A stretch of DNA of 64,000 nucleotides from Sporothrix humicola (taxonomy: Eukaryota > Ascomycota > Sordariomycetes > Ophiostomatales > Ophiostomataceae), in NCBI GenBank assembly GCA_021396245.1, contig WNYE01000026.1, positions 1 to 64,000 on the forward strand, written 5' to 3'. The notes beneath the pieces are model-generated. The model searched no databases, was not told where the DNA came from, and saw only the letters and a program-made list of their open reading frames with translations. A program made the translations under genes and the position numbers. Below, one piece after another: positions 54,359 to 64,000 of the stretch (positions are counted from its first letter, which is position 1; each line of letters begins with the position of its first letter).

Positions 54359-55228
54359 TTAACGATACCTCCGCCGTTCAGGACCATCTCTTGGGATACG
54401 CGCCCTATCGTAAGCCCTCTCTCTATCCTCGTGTCTTTGTTGACTCCTGCTCCTTGGACTCCTGCTCTGACTCCGATGTCTCCTTCTGTCCCCTCTTTCT
54501 TCTCTTCCTTCCCTTTCTTCCCTGTCTTCTCTGTCTTCCCTTGGCTGTCTGCCTTTGCCGTCTCTTGCCTCTTTTGGATCCTTGTCGTCCTTTCCTTCTC
54601 TGACCTTGTCGTGACGATCACGTGATCTGCTTCGTCTTCTGGAGCGGCGATCGTGTTCATGTCGCTCGTGTCTATCATGCCGGTCGCTTCTGTCGCTTCT
54701 ATCGTATCGATCATGCCTGTCGTCTCTCCGGCTGTGTCTGTGGCTGCGTTCGCTTTTGTCTCCCCGATCACGGTCCCGGCGATCTCTGTGGCTTCTGCGT
54801 TCTCGTCGTTCTTTTTCTTTGTCGGTTGAGTCTGTTTGTGGTATGCGCGATGAATCAGCCGGAACGGCAATCGAGTTGGCACCAGTGCCTGTCGTTGGCC
54901 CAGCAGGTCCTGCCGGCCCCCCTCCCAGCTTCGTTCCTGGAGGAAGTCCCAGCGCCAAAGCCATGGCCTCTTCTTCGGCCTCCTTGACGCGCCGCAGCTC
55001 ATCGCGTCGCGCGGCGGCGGCAGCCTCTTCGGCGCTCCCCTCGTCAGTGGCTCCCTCGCCCTCCTTTGCGTACCAGGTCAGATCCTTGCCCTGCTGCCAT
55101 CGTCCGACGGGCGCTTTGATGCTGTGCCCTAGATAGTGTTCGCGGCGGCTGGACTGGGCGACCTCGTCCCAGCTGAAGTTGACGCCGCCGCGGGAGCCCT
55201 GTTTGTGGATGGTTGCGACGAGGTCCAT
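54359..55228 (-). CDS. MMTAG2-like protein (multiple myeloma tumour-associated protein 2 family), RS-rich
   Basis: A single exon of 289 aa. The N-terminal 60 residues match the conserved MMtag block: MDLVATIHKQGSRGGVNFSW, then DEVAQSSRREHYLGHSIKAP and VGRWQQGKDLTWYAK. An Ala/Glu-rich helix (EEAAAAARRDELRRVKEAEE) and a Gly/Pro linker follow. The C-terminal half is a low-complexity Arg/Asp/His/Ser tract (for example DRSDRSDRHDRHERHEHDRR), typical of nuclear speckle or RNA-binding proteins. Human MMTAG2 is poorly characterised; a role in RNA processing is inference from composition. Because of the low-complexity DNA, a second frame on the same strand stays open at 54241-55002 and should be ignored. 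The start is 319 bp from Med6, which is divergent, so the two probably share a promoter. Confidence 0.9.
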   Translation of the reverse strand: MDLVATIHKQGSRGGVNFSWDEVAQSSRREHYLGHSIKAPVGRWQQGKDLTWYAKEGEGATDEGSAEEAAAAARRDELRRVKEAEEEAMALALGLPPGTKLGGGPAGPAGPTTGTGANSIAVPADSSRIPQTDSTDKEKERRERRSHRDRRDRDRGDKSERSHRHSRRDDRHDRYDRSDRSDRHDRHERHEHDRRSRRRSRSRDRHDKVREGKDDKDPKEARDGKGRQPREDREDREEREGREERGDRRRHRSQSRSPRSRSQQRHEDRERAYDRARIPRDGPERRRYR

Positions 55229-55547
55229 GGCGGGGTGGGGATTGGGGTGTTGATGATAATTCTTGTGTTTGAGATGATGTTGTTGTCAAGTTTAAGATTG
55301 TAGGCTGGAGTGAAGGCTGAATTTGGTAGTGACGTTTGGCAAGGCTGTGATTATGTAATCACGAAATTTAGCGTCTTTCCGTCTGCACCAAGCTCCGCGC
55401 CCTGGTGCCCTGGCGCCTTCCCCTCCAATTGATTCGCACCTCCCAAAACAGACAGCTTCAAGCTCGACCTCAAACTCACTTCCGAGTCGCCTTCACGACA
55501 CATCCTTTTCGACTCACCCTTTTCGGCTCTTCTACCCCAGCCCCACG
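55229..55547. promoter_or_regulatory. Short divergent promoter, MMTAG2-like / MED6
   Basis: Only 319 bp separate the start codons of two divergent nuclear-function genes. The sequence turns C/T-rich toward MED6 (55440-55547). The arrangement suggests a bidirectional promoter; no specific factor site is asserted. Confidence 0.5.
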
Positions 55548-56606
55548 ATGTCGTTCAAGATCGACGAGCTCCAATGGAGCGAGCCCGAGACGGCCAACGA
55601 GATGCAGGGCATCCACTCCAACTCGGTGCTGTACTACTTTATGCGCTCGCCGTACTTTGACAAGACGTCCAACAACAACACAGTCTACAACCAGGCCATG
55701 CACAACCACCAAATGTTCCCTGTCCTAGAAACGCGCGAGCGCTTCGAGGATTTCCTAAAGAGCATGTCGGGCGTCGAGTACATTGTGCACCAGGCGCCGG
55801 CGGAAATGGCGCCGGGCACGGGCACGGGCGTCTGGGTGATCCGCAAGCAATTGAGGCGCAAGCGAAACGACGGGCAGCCCGACGACCTGACGGTCTATGC
55901 CGACTATTTCGTGGTCGGCTACAACATTTACCAGGCGCCGACGCTGGCGGACGTGCTGTCGTCGCGGATCACGAGCATGGCCGTCGCGCTGGGCAAGGCG
56001 TTTCCGGCCATGAACAGCATGCAAAACTGGTCGCCGGCCGAGGGGCACTACTACGAGACGACGGGGAAAGCGGCGGCAGAAGCGGCGGCGGCGGCGGCAG
56101 CCCGGGCGGCTGGGGACGATACGTTTGTGGAGGGGCAGACGCTCGACGAAGACGAGGAGGATGACGACGACGACGACGACGATGATTCTTCAGACGACGA
56201 TGCAATGGATGTTGACGGAAAAGAAAAGGAAGAGAAGGAGGACGCGAAGAAAGACAGCTCCGACTCGGAGAGTGACTACGACTCGGACGATATGCTGGAC
56301 CCGCGCCTGGCCGAAGAGTCGTACGCCATCCACATGATGTACGGCGGCGAGTACATGGACGAGCAGCCCATCTCGGGCCGGCCAGGCGACTTCCATATTG
56401 CACTGGCGGGCGGAGGAAGAAGTGCCGTCGGCGGTGCTGCAGGAGCGGCCAACGGGAAGGCAGCTGCGAATGCAGCCGATGGAGGAAAAGACGGCACTGG
56501 CAGCGGCAAAGCGACGCCCAAGGACGGCAAGGAGAGCGGCAAGAAGTCGGGTGCAACAACGCCCAAGCCAAAACGGCGAAAGAGCAAAGGTCCAGCGGCG
56601 GCGTGA
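55548..56606 (+). CDS. MED6: Mediator complex subunit 6
   Basis: A head-module subunit of Mediator, which links activators to RNA polymerase II. A single exon of 352 aa. The N-terminal MED6 fold (1-170) shows ELQWSEPETANEMQGIHSNS, VLYYFMRSPYFDKTSNNN, MFPVLETRERFEDFLKSMSG and YADYFVVGYNIYQAPTLADV. A poly-Ala helix, a run of about nine Asp (about 205-213) and a Ser/Asp/Glu-rich stretch follow. Then comes a second conserved patch (DPRLAEESYAIHMMYGGEYM) and a Lys-rich, nuclear-localisation-like tail (PKPKRRKSKG). The acidic and Ala-rich inserts make it longer than the yeast Med6 core region, but the domain is complete. The gene converges on Dhr1 with only 222 bp between stop codons. Confidence 0.96.
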   Translation: MSFKIDELQWSEPETANEMQGIHSNSVLYYFMRSPYFDKTSNNNTVYNQAMHNHQMFPVLETRERFEDFLKSMSGVEYIVHQAPAEMAPGTGTGVWVIRKQLRRKRNDGQPDDLTVYADYFVVGYNIYQAPTLADVLSSRITSMAVALGKAFPAMNSMQNWSPAEGHYYETTGKAAAEAAAAAAARAAGDDTFVEGQTLDEDEEDDDDDDDDDSSDDDAMDVDGKEKEEKEDAKKDSSDSESDYDSDDMLDPRLAEESYAIHMMYGGEYMDEQPISGRPGDFHIALAGGGRSAVGGAAGAANGKAAANAADGGKDGTGSGKATPKDGKESGKKSGATTPKPKRRKSKGPAAA

Positions 56607-56828
56607 GGGGAGGAGAGGACATAAAATATTGTGCATCTTTTTGTTTACAGCATTGGCGTTGGTGGGATCATGGATAAACATGGCTGATAGGACTGGCTGG
56701 ATGTACTTTTATTTGAATTTATTAACTAAAACTTTTATATCAAAAACGCTCAGGGTGTGCCCTATATATGCATGTCTATATCCCCTTTTGTTCCTCTGTT
56801 ATGCGCCCTTCGGTCGCATCAGTGTCAC

Positions 56829-59800
56829 CTACTTCTGGATCATCTCCCATCCTTGGCCAGGCACCTTTCTCTGCCGCACTTTGATCGCCGGCAGCGGCCA
56901 GCCCATGCCGCCGACTCCACTGCCATCGTCCGCCTGGAGAGTCGGCACGACCCAGCACTCTCTTTCGCGGCCGTCGTCCGACCGGAACGTCTCCTTGATG
57001 GGCTTGCTGTACTCGAGCAGCGGCGTGCCCTGCAACAAGCTGGCCAGCTGCAGGCCCGAAATGTCGGTGAGCGACCGCATCCGCACCTTGGGCAGCGAGA
57101 CCGTCGGGTCCATGTCGGGGTTGGGCGCTGTGCGCTGCAGATGCGAGTAAACAATGTACTGCGGGCACTCGGCGACGGTCATGTGTGCCAGCGGCGACGA
57201 CGGGTGGATGTACACGAATTCTGTGCGGGATGAGCCTCCCTCACTCGGAACGGGGAACAGCGTCCGGTACGGCACTTCAATGGCGCGGCGCGGCTTGTGC
57301 ACCGTGCCGCCTGCATTGATGTACTGCGGCGGGTTCGGCGACATGTCGGCCCTCAGGGCAATGTTCTCGGGGAAGCCGGCGGCGACCATTTGTTTGAGGA
57401 GGCGAATCTGGACGTCGGTGGGGCGCGGCAGCTGTTCCTGGTACTGGAGGTTGGCGGCGGCGTGGATCGGCAGGTTGGTCCGCAGCAAGTTGGTAATCTG
57501 GCGGCGCATCTTTTGGATTTCCCGCAGGGCCTTGTAGTGCACAAAGTGGCCCTGGCACCACGCCTCCGTCGGCTCGTGCGAGAACTCGCCAATCACCTGT
57601 AGTAATTTCAAAGCGTCCGACTTGTCATCGAGCGACGTAAACTGGCGGTGCACCTTGCGGAACAGCTCGGCCGTCTGCCGCCGCTTCTCGTCCTGCCGGA
57701 TGTCGTCCTGCGTGCGGACTTTGGGTTTTGCGTTTTCGACGTCGCTGTCGCCGTCGGCGCCATCTTCATCGCCCCCCTTGGACTTTGCCGTCGCCGAAGC
57801 GGCCGGGATGGCATTGTTGGGCCGCACAAAGACCTCGTCCGCCGACATGGCCGCCACGAGCGCAATCACGTAGTGGATGCAGTCGCCCGGGTGGCCCACC
57901 ATCAAAATCTTGGCAAACCGCGGCGACAGCGGGAACGCGCTCATTAGCTGGCCGAGGGGCGTGATCACCCGGTGGCTGCCCGTGTAAAAGTCGTCCGTCT
58001 TGGTGGCCGCCGACAGGTACATCAGCAGCCTCTCGGCCCTCAGAATGCTGCGCATGTCGGGTGGCGTGGGGAAGGGGAACGCGCTGATGCTCGGCACATG
58101 CATCGACTTGAGCTGCAGGACAACACCCTCAATGGGCATCCGCAGAATTTCAGGCTCAGCAAACTCGGCAAAGTTCTCCTCGTACACCGCCGACGAATAG
58201 AGTCGGTAACAGTGACCGGGCCCCGTACGACCTGCACGACCGCTGCGCTGGCTGGCGCTGGCCTTGCTGATCCAGCCAATCTCGAAGCTCTGCACGCCCG
58301 TCTGCTTGTTGAACGTGCGCGCCTTGGCCCGGCCGCAGTCAAAGACGTAGCGCACGCCCGGGATGGTCAAACTCGTCTCGGCGACGTTGGTGGCCAAGAT
58401 AATCTGGCGCGAGCCGTCGGGCGGTGCCTGGAAGACGCGCTGCTGGTCCTTTGTCGACAGCTTGGAAAAGAGAGGCAGGATCTGGACGTTCTTGGGCCCA
58501 GAGCCGGCCGTTTCGCCCTCGTCGGGCACAAACTCTTCCTCGCCGCCCTCGTTCTCGTCGTCTTCGGCGTTGTCCTGGTCGTAGTCGTCCTCTTCCTCGC
58601 CCTCGAGATACTTGGCGTCTTTGCCGTTCTCATCACCCAGACCGCCGCCAAACTCGATATCCTCCGTCTCGTAGGCCATCTCCGAGGTGGACAGCCGCAC
58701 TTTGGGACCCGTGGCAGAGTGTGTCCCGTTAATGGCTAACCGAAGCTGTTTTGCCAGCCTCTGGATCTCGTCCTCACCCGTCAAGAACACCAAGAACCCG
58801 CCGGGCGGCAGCTTGCGGTGGCCTCGCACAATCTTCTTGAACGCCTCCTCGACATAGTCGTGCCGTGTGTGCTGCGCAAAGTGCACTGTCACGGGGTACT
58901 GCCGGCCCTCGACGTGCACCATGCGCGGCGTCGTCTCGAAAAGCGAGCGGTTCTTGGCGAAATCCGTCACCTGCATCGTCGCCGACATGATAATGATCTT
59001 CAAAGGTTTGACGGGGATGCCGCTGCCCTTTCCCTTGGCGCTCATCTCGTTGAGCTCCGCCCGAATCGTGTTGACCCGGCTAACAATGCCAATCAAGACG
59101 TCCGTGTTGATGCTCCGCTCGTGCGCCTCGTCAATCAGCACCGCCGAGTAGTTGCGCAGCGCCACGTCCTCGCTAAGCTCCCGCAGCAGCACACCGTCCG
59201 TCATGAACTTGATGGCCGTGCTGCTCGACACGCTGCTCTCGAAACGGATCTGGTACGCCACCGCCTTGCCGTGCTCAGGGCCCAGTTCTTCGGCGACACG
59301 CTTGGCCATGCTCACGGCAGCCACACGACGCGGTTGTGTGACGCCAATCATGCCCGGATAGTCCGAGTCGGGGTGGCCAAAGCCGGCCTCATACAGAAAC
59401 TGCGGGACCTGGGTGGTCTTGCCCGAGCCCGTGCCACCCGACAGAATGACAATGTCGTGCTCGTGGATGGCCTCGATGATCTGCTGCTCTTCGGCCACGA
59501 CCGGCAGGTCCATGCGCTGCTTCTCGACTTCGGGCGTGCGCGAGACGTCGACATGGAAGGCTTTGCGGTCGAGGCGCTGGGTGGGTTGGAGGTTGGCCGG
59601 AAGCGGCTCGGACTCGACCTCCCGCGGCTTGAAGCCCTCGACGGTCGGGAACTCGTACGTTTTTGTTGTTTCGCCCGTGGCGCCCTCGAAACCCAGGGCT
59701 TCGTTGCGTTGTGCCTGGGCCCAAGCCTTGAATGCAGACGGTTTAGAGGATGCGTCGTCTGAGTCGGAGTCGGAGTCAGATTCATCTTCGGACTCTTCCT

Positions 59801-60668
59801 CTGAGGCATCGCTGTCGTCATCGTCGTCGTCGTTCTCGTCGTCGCTGCCGCCTTCTTCTTCAATTCCCTTCTCCTCTTCCTTGTCATCATTTTCGTCTTC
59901 CGAGAAACCACCCCACTCTTCGTCCTCGTCAACAGCCTTGCTGTCCTCGTCGTCTTCCTCCATCTCGCTGTCGCTGTCGGGTTTTGTGATGGTGTAGGTT
60001 GGCTCGGGCCGCTTGACCGTCTCGACGTTGAACTTGGACTTGACGCCGCCCCGCTTCTTGCGCTTCTTCAGGATCGGCCGGCCGTCGTCGTCGAGGTCCA
60101 GCGGGCGTTTCAGACCAGAACCGATCGAGAAGCCAGACCCAAACAAAGAGCTGCCAGAGGAGGGGGCTGCTGCTGCCGCTGCTGGCTTTTCTTTTTCTTC
60201 CTCCACCTCGTCCTCACTACTCTCGTCGCTGCCAGCCTTCTCCTTGATGAGTGACCGCTTCTTGGCCTCTTCTGCACGCCGCCGCTTCTTGCCCATGCCC
60301 AGGCTCTTGCTGCTCTCAAACACAGACGGGTCCACATTGTGTGCCGCCAGCTTCTCGTTGAGCTCGCGGCTCTCGTCCTTGCGCAGCTTCGTCTCAATGT
60401 ACTTTTCGAGCCGCTTGGCCTTTTTGGCGCTCATCTGCGTGGCCTGGCCGGCCCGCAGCTCGGCGCGCAGCTGGGCCTTTTTCTCGTTACGGGCCTTTTG
60501 CTCCTCGGGGAGGACGACGGCGGCATTGCTGTCGACGACGTCATTTTTCGGGTGGCTGCCATCACCGTGGGTATCGCCGGCGTTGGCTCGCTCGTCGGCT
60601 TCGCGGGCCTCGCGGGCGCGGGCCTTGTGCTTGCGCTGCCGCGGCACAAACTTTTTCGGTGCCGGCAT
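56829..60668 (-). CDS. DEAH-box RNA helicase Dhr1/Ecm16 (DHX37 family)
   Basis: A nucleolar helicase that releases U3 snoRNA from pre-18S rRNA during small-subunit assembly. A single exon gives 1279 aa, close to the 1267 of yeast Dhr1. The N-terminal third is basic and acidic low complexity (MPAPKKFVPRQRKHKARARE; then Glu/Asp/Ser runs about 245-305). Helicase motifs follow: GGTGSGKTTQ (I, about 410), QPRRVAAVSMAKRVAEEL (Ia), DEAHERS (II, about 513), SATMQV (III), LATNVAETSLTIPGVRYV (V) and QRSGRAGRTGPG (VI). Winged-helix/ratchet and OB-fold regions follow to YSKPIKETFRSDDGRERECW and the C-terminus. An acidic insert (about 680-740, EGEEEDDYDQDNAEDDENEG) sits between RecA domains. The ATG at 60668 starts a typical basic N-terminus. 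Confidence 0.95.
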   Translation of the reverse strand: MPAPKKFVPRQRKHKARAREAREADERANAGDTHGDGSHPKNDVVDSNAAVVLPEEQKARNEKKAQLRAELRAGQATQMSAKKAKRLEKYIETKLRKDESRELNEKLAAHNVDPSVFESSKSLGMGKKRRRAEEAKKRSLIKEKAGSDESSEDEVEEEKEKPAAAAAAPSSGSSLFGSGFSIGSGLKRPLDLDDDGRPILKKRKKRGGVKSKFNVETVKRPEPTYTITKPDSDSEMEEDDEDSKAVDEDEEWGGFSEDENDDKEEEKGIEEEGGSDDENDDDDDDSDASEEESEDESDSDSDSDDASSKPSAFKAWAQAQRNEALGFEGATGETTKTYEFPTVEGFKPREVESEPLPANLQPTQRLDRKAFHVDVSRTPEVEKQRMDLPVVAEEQQIIEAIHEHDIVILSGGTGSGKTTQVPQFLYEAGFGHPDSDYPGMIGVTQPRRVAAVSMAKRVAEELGPEHGKAVAYQIRFESSVSSSTAIKFMTDGVLLRELSEDVALRNYSAVLIDEAHERSINTDVLIGIVSRVNTIRAELNEMSAKGKGSGIPVKPLKIIIMSATMQVTDFAKNRSLFETTPRMVHVEGRQYPVTVHFAQHTRHDYVEEAFKKIVRGHRKLPPGGFLVFLTGEDEIQRLAKQLRLAINGTHSATGPKVRLSTSEMAYETEDIEFGGGLGDENGKDAKYLEGEEEDDYDQDNAEDDENEGGEEEFVPDEGETAGSGPKNVQILPLFSKLSTKDQQRVFQAPPDGSRQIILATNVAETSLTIPGVRYVFDCGRAKARTFNKQTGVQSFEIGWISKASASQRSGRAGRTGPGHCYRLYSSAVYEENFAEFAEPEILRMPIEGVVLQLKSMHVPSISAFPFPTPPDMRSILRAERLLMYLSAATKTDDFYTGSHRVITPLGQLMSAFPLSPRFAKILMVGHPGDCIHYVIALVAAMSADEVFVRPNNAIPAASATAKSKGGDEDGADGDSDVENAKPKVRTQDDIRQDEKRRQTAELFRKVHRQFTSLDDKSDALKLLQVIGEFSHEPTEAWCQGHFVHYKALREIQKMRRQITNLLRTNLPIHAAANLQYQEQLPRPTDVQIRLLKQMVAAGFPENIALRADMSPNPPQYINAGGTVHKPRRAIEVPYRTLFPVPSEGGSSRTEFVYIHPSSPLAHMTVAECPQYIVYSHLQRTAPNPDMDPTVSLPKVRMRSLTDISGLQLASLLQGTPLLEYSKPIKETFRSDDGRERECWVVPTLQADDGSGVGGMGWPLPAIKVRQRKVPGQGWEMIQK

Positions 60669-62179
60669 TGTGTCGTGCTTGTGTCGTAGGATGTGTGATT
60701 AATTAACAAAAAAAATATGGTGGTCGTGGGGAGGCTGTCGTTGCCTATGCTGTGCTCTCGGACATGCTGATGGATGAATGTCGTGGAAGAGGTGCGAGAA
60801 AGAGTTGGGAATTGAAGATTACCCGCGGAGGGAGTATGTGCAGTGAGTAGTACGGCAGTCGTACGTCGCTCGTATATTTTCGTATGGTATTTTCGAAACC
60901 CCTTTTCTCGTCACCTTTCAAAATACTCGGTCACAGGCAAGAAGGTGCATCGCAGCTTCCTCGTCCAAGAATTTCATGGGCATATTTTGTTATCGCAATC
61001 GTTATCGATAAGACTTTTTTGCGGGCCATGACAGGTCAGGAACAGGAACAACCAGCAATTCGCATTAGCGCATTTTGTCAGTATCGCTCTATCCGGTTGA
61101 CCTGCCATCTTATCAATCTGCCGACAACGGATCTGATTGTTGAAGGGCAACGCAAACCCTCCAAAAGCAGTCGAAATATCCCGTGTCGGGCCCGACGGCG
61201 CGGAGAGTGAGAAATTGTTCGTTTTTGAGACAGACAATTAACGAAAGCTCACTCCCAAAATCGTCCACCGATCGGACATCGACACGGACTTGCTTGCAGC
61301 CGTGTCCTCATCTGGAGCGTCGTTCGTCCGGGTTTGTGGATCTGACAGTGACTCAAATAATTGGAGAAAACGGACCGGGTTTGAAACTAGGATTCCTCGG
61401 TTCAGATCCGTGATGTTCTGTTTCTATTTTCCAATATTTCCTCATTCTTCTTCCTGGGCCTGCCTCCTGCCTGTTCTGATGGTCCCTGGCCAGCCCCGAA
61501 GAGGAAAGAGCTCGGAGCTAAGTGGCAGATATCCGACCGCTAAACTGGGGCACGTTTTTGGCCACGCTTTTTACCACTGTTCAGCGGCGCACTTGCGGTG
61601 GGACGTTTTCCCCAGAGGCGTATATCCGACCCACTCTTTCCTTTCTTTTGCTCTCTTTTACACGCAGCGCCGGGGCAGCATCGGCTATTAGTTGACACGC
61701 AAAGGGCAGGAGCGGCACAGGCACATGGAAAGGCCGTACCTTCTTGGCCAAGCAGGTTGATCTGATAAAAATGTAGATATATTTAAGGGGTGAGGGAAGG
61801 GGTTTCCAATTGACCAGAAACTAAACGTGAAAGTGAACATCAATTAAACTAAACTCCAGGCATCCAGATCCAATCTGACATCGCGCCCGTCGATCAACAT
61901 TGTTGACATTGTCTGGACTTTCCTTGCAGCATCTCTCCCCATTATCTCGGATATACGACTCGGACTTTGATATTGCAACATTTGTCTACATTGACATTTG
62001 TTTTTATCTCTTTTTTTCTTTTTTTTTCTTCATATATGAAGCGACTTGCCCCGGCATCTGTCGTCTGTGTCGTTATTTCAATCATCGTCCTCATCTTTGC
62101 TCTCATCATTCCTTCACTCACTCAATTTACTCCAAAAATACCATCATCACCAACAAATCAAAAGGACACCACCGCTACA
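60669..62179. other. Divergent promoter, Dhr1 / FAD oxidoreductase
   Basis: A 1.5-kb region between divergent starts without a supported gene. It contains a TGACTCA heptamer at 61349-61355, for which I see no functional link. The last 145 bp are an open extension of the oxidoreductase frame (see that gene and the findings). Frames at 60884-61413 and 61290-61691 lack content. Confidence 0.5.
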
Positions 62180-63411
62180 ATGTCCGTCCCAAAGAACCTC
62201 GTCGTCGTCGGCGGCAGCTATGTCGGCGTCAATGTGGCCCAGCAACTGGCCGCCGCGCTCAGCGACTCGTTCCGGGTCGTTCTGATTGAGAAGAACTCGC
62301 ACTTTAACCACCTGTTTGCCTTTCCGCGGTTCGCATCCACGTCCAAGGTCGAGACGAAAAAGGCGTTTATTCCCTACATGCCGGGCACGTTTGCCGCGAC
62401 GCCGGGCGCCAACAAGAACACGGTCGTGCAAGCCAAGGCCACGGGGTTGACGCGCACAACGGTCGAACTGGACCGGTCTGTTTCGCTGGGCGGCGGCGTC
62501 GAGAGCCGGAGCATTCCCTACGAATATCTGGTGCTGGTTACCGGCACGCAAATGGTGCCCCCCTCGGCGATGCCCGGCACGGAGAAGCGCGACGGCGTGG
62601 CGTACCTGCAAAAGCACGCGGCGCAGGTCGAGGCTGCGCAGCGGATCGCCATTATCGGCGGCGGCGCCGTCGGCGTGCAAATGGCCACGGACATTAAGGA
62701 GCTGTACCCCAGCAAAAATGTGACGCTCATTCACTCACGGCCAACTGTCATGAACCGCTTCCACGTGGACCTGGACGGCATTGTCAAGGCACGTTTCGCC
62801 GAGCTGGGCATCGAGACAAAGCTGGGATCGCGCGTTGTGTCCCCCAAAGCGAGCACGGCGGCCCCGGCAGACGGTACTCCCCTCGAAGTTGTGTCGCAGG
62901 ACGGCTCCCGCCTGGAGACAGACCTTGCCATTGTCTGCACGGGCCAGACGCCGCAATCGGGTTTGCTGGCATCGCTCTCGCCGTCGTCGATCAACGAGTC
63001 CGGCTTCATTCGTGTGAGAGATACTCTCCAAGTCCAAGACCCCGAACTGAACAATGTGTTTGCCATTGGCGACGTCGCCGACACCGGTGCCGCCAAAGCC
63101 GCGAGGCCGTAAGTACCCTGCTCTAAACATTAATGTTGATAACTCCTACTGACCTCTGCAGCGCGTCCAAACAAGCCACGATTGTCGTGCAAAACATCCA
63201 GCACCTGCTCAAGAACGAGCCGCTCGACAAGTACACGGGCATCGACCCGGCGGGCATCCACATGACCCTTGGCTTGACCAAGAATATCGTCTTCCGCAAC
63301 CCGCTGCCCGGCGATAAGCCGCACGTCGTGCCGAGAGAAGACGGCACCTACGACATGAACATTGACGGCGTCTGGACTCGCCGCGGCGGCGGTCTTGATG
63401 CCAACTTGTAG
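62180..63411 (+). CDS. AIF/AMID-like FAD-dependent pyridine nucleotide oxidoreductase
   Basis: A flavoprotein of the FSP1/AMID/NDH-2-like group, probably oxidising NAD(P)H toward a quinone or similar acceptor; the substrate is unknown. Exons are 62180-63108 and 63162-63411 (53-nt intron; GTAAGT, CTGAC, TGCAG), giving 392 aa. Features are: FAD-binding VVVGGSYVGVNVAQQL (8-23), in which a Ser takes the usual third Gly position; HLFAFPRF; VLVTGTQMVPP; NAD(P)-binding IAIIGGGAVGVQMATDI; and the FAD-ribityl motif NNVFAIGDVADTG just before the splice site. The C-terminal exon supplies ASKQATIVVQNI and ends GGGLDANL. The start used (ACAATGTCC) has A at -3. An in-frame ATG at 62036 would add 48 residues with a hydrophobic span; see findings. 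Confidence 0.93.
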
Positions 63412-64000
63412 GGGGTGACGGAATGATAGTCACTCCTGAGTAGAGGTCTAGCAGATTTAACGATAATTTATGAATATATAAAGAGCATACAATATAGCTG
63501 CAAGCAACGACCATTTTTAAATGCATACAATCCCCGAAATAATAATGTGAAGACGAAGTAAATAAGCTTTTCGGCCATTGCCAAGATCGTTTGGTGACTG
63601 TGGCGCTTGCAAAGCATCAGCATGTCATAAGGCTGCCAGACAACATCTCTTTTCGTTAAAAAAGTTAAGTAGAGGTCCATACCTTGTCCTTGTTTTCTCT
63701 CCGAGTTATATTTTGATAACAGGCCCAGTTTCTCTCTCGTTTTTCTTTCCTTAAAAAGCAACAAAACCAGTAGTTATCTGTACATGTCCATTCCAACAAA
63801 TCTCAAGAAAATAAAGGCTCGTGGAAAGTTCCGAGTCGGCGTAGTGCGGACGTAGTGTCCGATGCAAGTGGGTGTCAGTGGGTGTCACTTACATGGTTGA
63901 CAGGGATTAAACCACGCGAAGGACGTGCCGCATCAGGAAAGAAAGACAGCCAGCCAATGTGAGAGCCGCAAATACAGTGACGCCTTACTCCAGTGCCGGC
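63412..64000. other. 3' flank of the FAD oxidoreductase gene to window end
   Basis: AT-rich 3' sequence (63460-63780) then mixed composition. The 98-codon - strand frame at 63468-63764 has no recognisable content. No further gene can be supported before the window ends. Confidence 0.6.

Noticed and set aside
54241..55002. 253-codon second frame overlapping the MMTAG2-like gene
   Set aside because: Produced by the low-complexity Arg/Asp/Ser DNA; the conserved MMtag start is only in the other frame.
61349..61355. TGACTCA in the Dhr1/oxidoreductase spacer
   Set aside because: Neither neighbour is an amino-acid synthesis gene; a lone 7-mer is weak evidence.
1..64000. tRNA, rRNA, CRISPR or transposon sequences
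   Set aside because: Looked by eye for T-loop (GGTTCGAATC-like) matches, rRNA-like blocks, spaced direct repeats, and reverse transcriptase or transposase motifs; none was convincing. A tRNAscan or Infernal run would be decisive.

Overview
This window reads as nuclear DNA of a filamentous ascomycete (Pezizomycotina; a Sordariomycete is my best guess, not provable from sequence alone). Genes are GC-rich at third codon positions and separated by AT- and pyrimidine-rich spacers. They carry few, short introns (about 50-120 nt) with GTRNGT donors, CTRAC branch sites close to the acceptor, and YAG acceptors. There are no operons, no transposon coding sequence and no convincing tRNA or rRNA. I support 20 gene models plus one partial terminal exon, nearly all conserved housekeeping genes.

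Layout. Bases 1-251 hold the last exon of an unidentified + strand gene. Then come calcineurin A (1940-3811, +), phosphoserine aminotransferase (4569-6001, -), a degenerate-site SDR-like protein (7559-9016, +), a 1977-residue sacsin-type GHKL ATPase with a C-terminal HExxH motif (9532-15465, -), a CLPTM1 family membrane protein (16766-18865, -), a LOG/lysine-decarboxylase-like protein (20813-21765, +), proteasome subunit alpha-6 (22192-23077, -), Vps55 (24046-24435, +), a bifunctional PABA synthase (25122-27902, -), TRAPPII subunit Trs120 (28765-33405, -), an APH-type kinase-like gene broken by one in-frame stop (34145-35424, -), a DUF2264 protein (35693-37781, -), the checkpoint clamp subunit Hus1 (39017-40322, -), a RING-finger protein (40884-42533, -), a small single-span membrane protein (44882-45576, -), a Bni1/SepA-type formin (48393-53882, +), an MMTAG2-like RNA-associated protein (54359-55228, -), Mediator subunit Med6 (55548-56606, +), the DEAH helicase Dhr1/Ecm16 (56829-60668, -) and an AIF/AMID-like FAD oxidoreductase (62180-63411, +).

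The genes do not form one pathway. They cover Ca2+ signalling and polarity (calcineurin, formin), trafficking (Trs120, Vps55, CLPTM1), proteolysis, amino-acid and folate precursor synthesis (Ser1, PabAB), ribosome biogenesis (Dhr1), transcription (Med6) and DNA damage (Hus1). I see no clustered novel system and do not claim one. The most unusual items are: (i) the SDR-like gene, whose frame continues cleanly for 66 codons past an in-frame TAG; (ii) the APH-like gene, intact except for one TAG; (iii) the pairing of an HSP90-type ATPase fold with a metzincin-spaced HExxHxxxxxH motif in one giant protein; (iv) a tandem repeat filling the SER1 intron; and (v) a possible second start giving the FAD oxidoreductase a membrane anchor.
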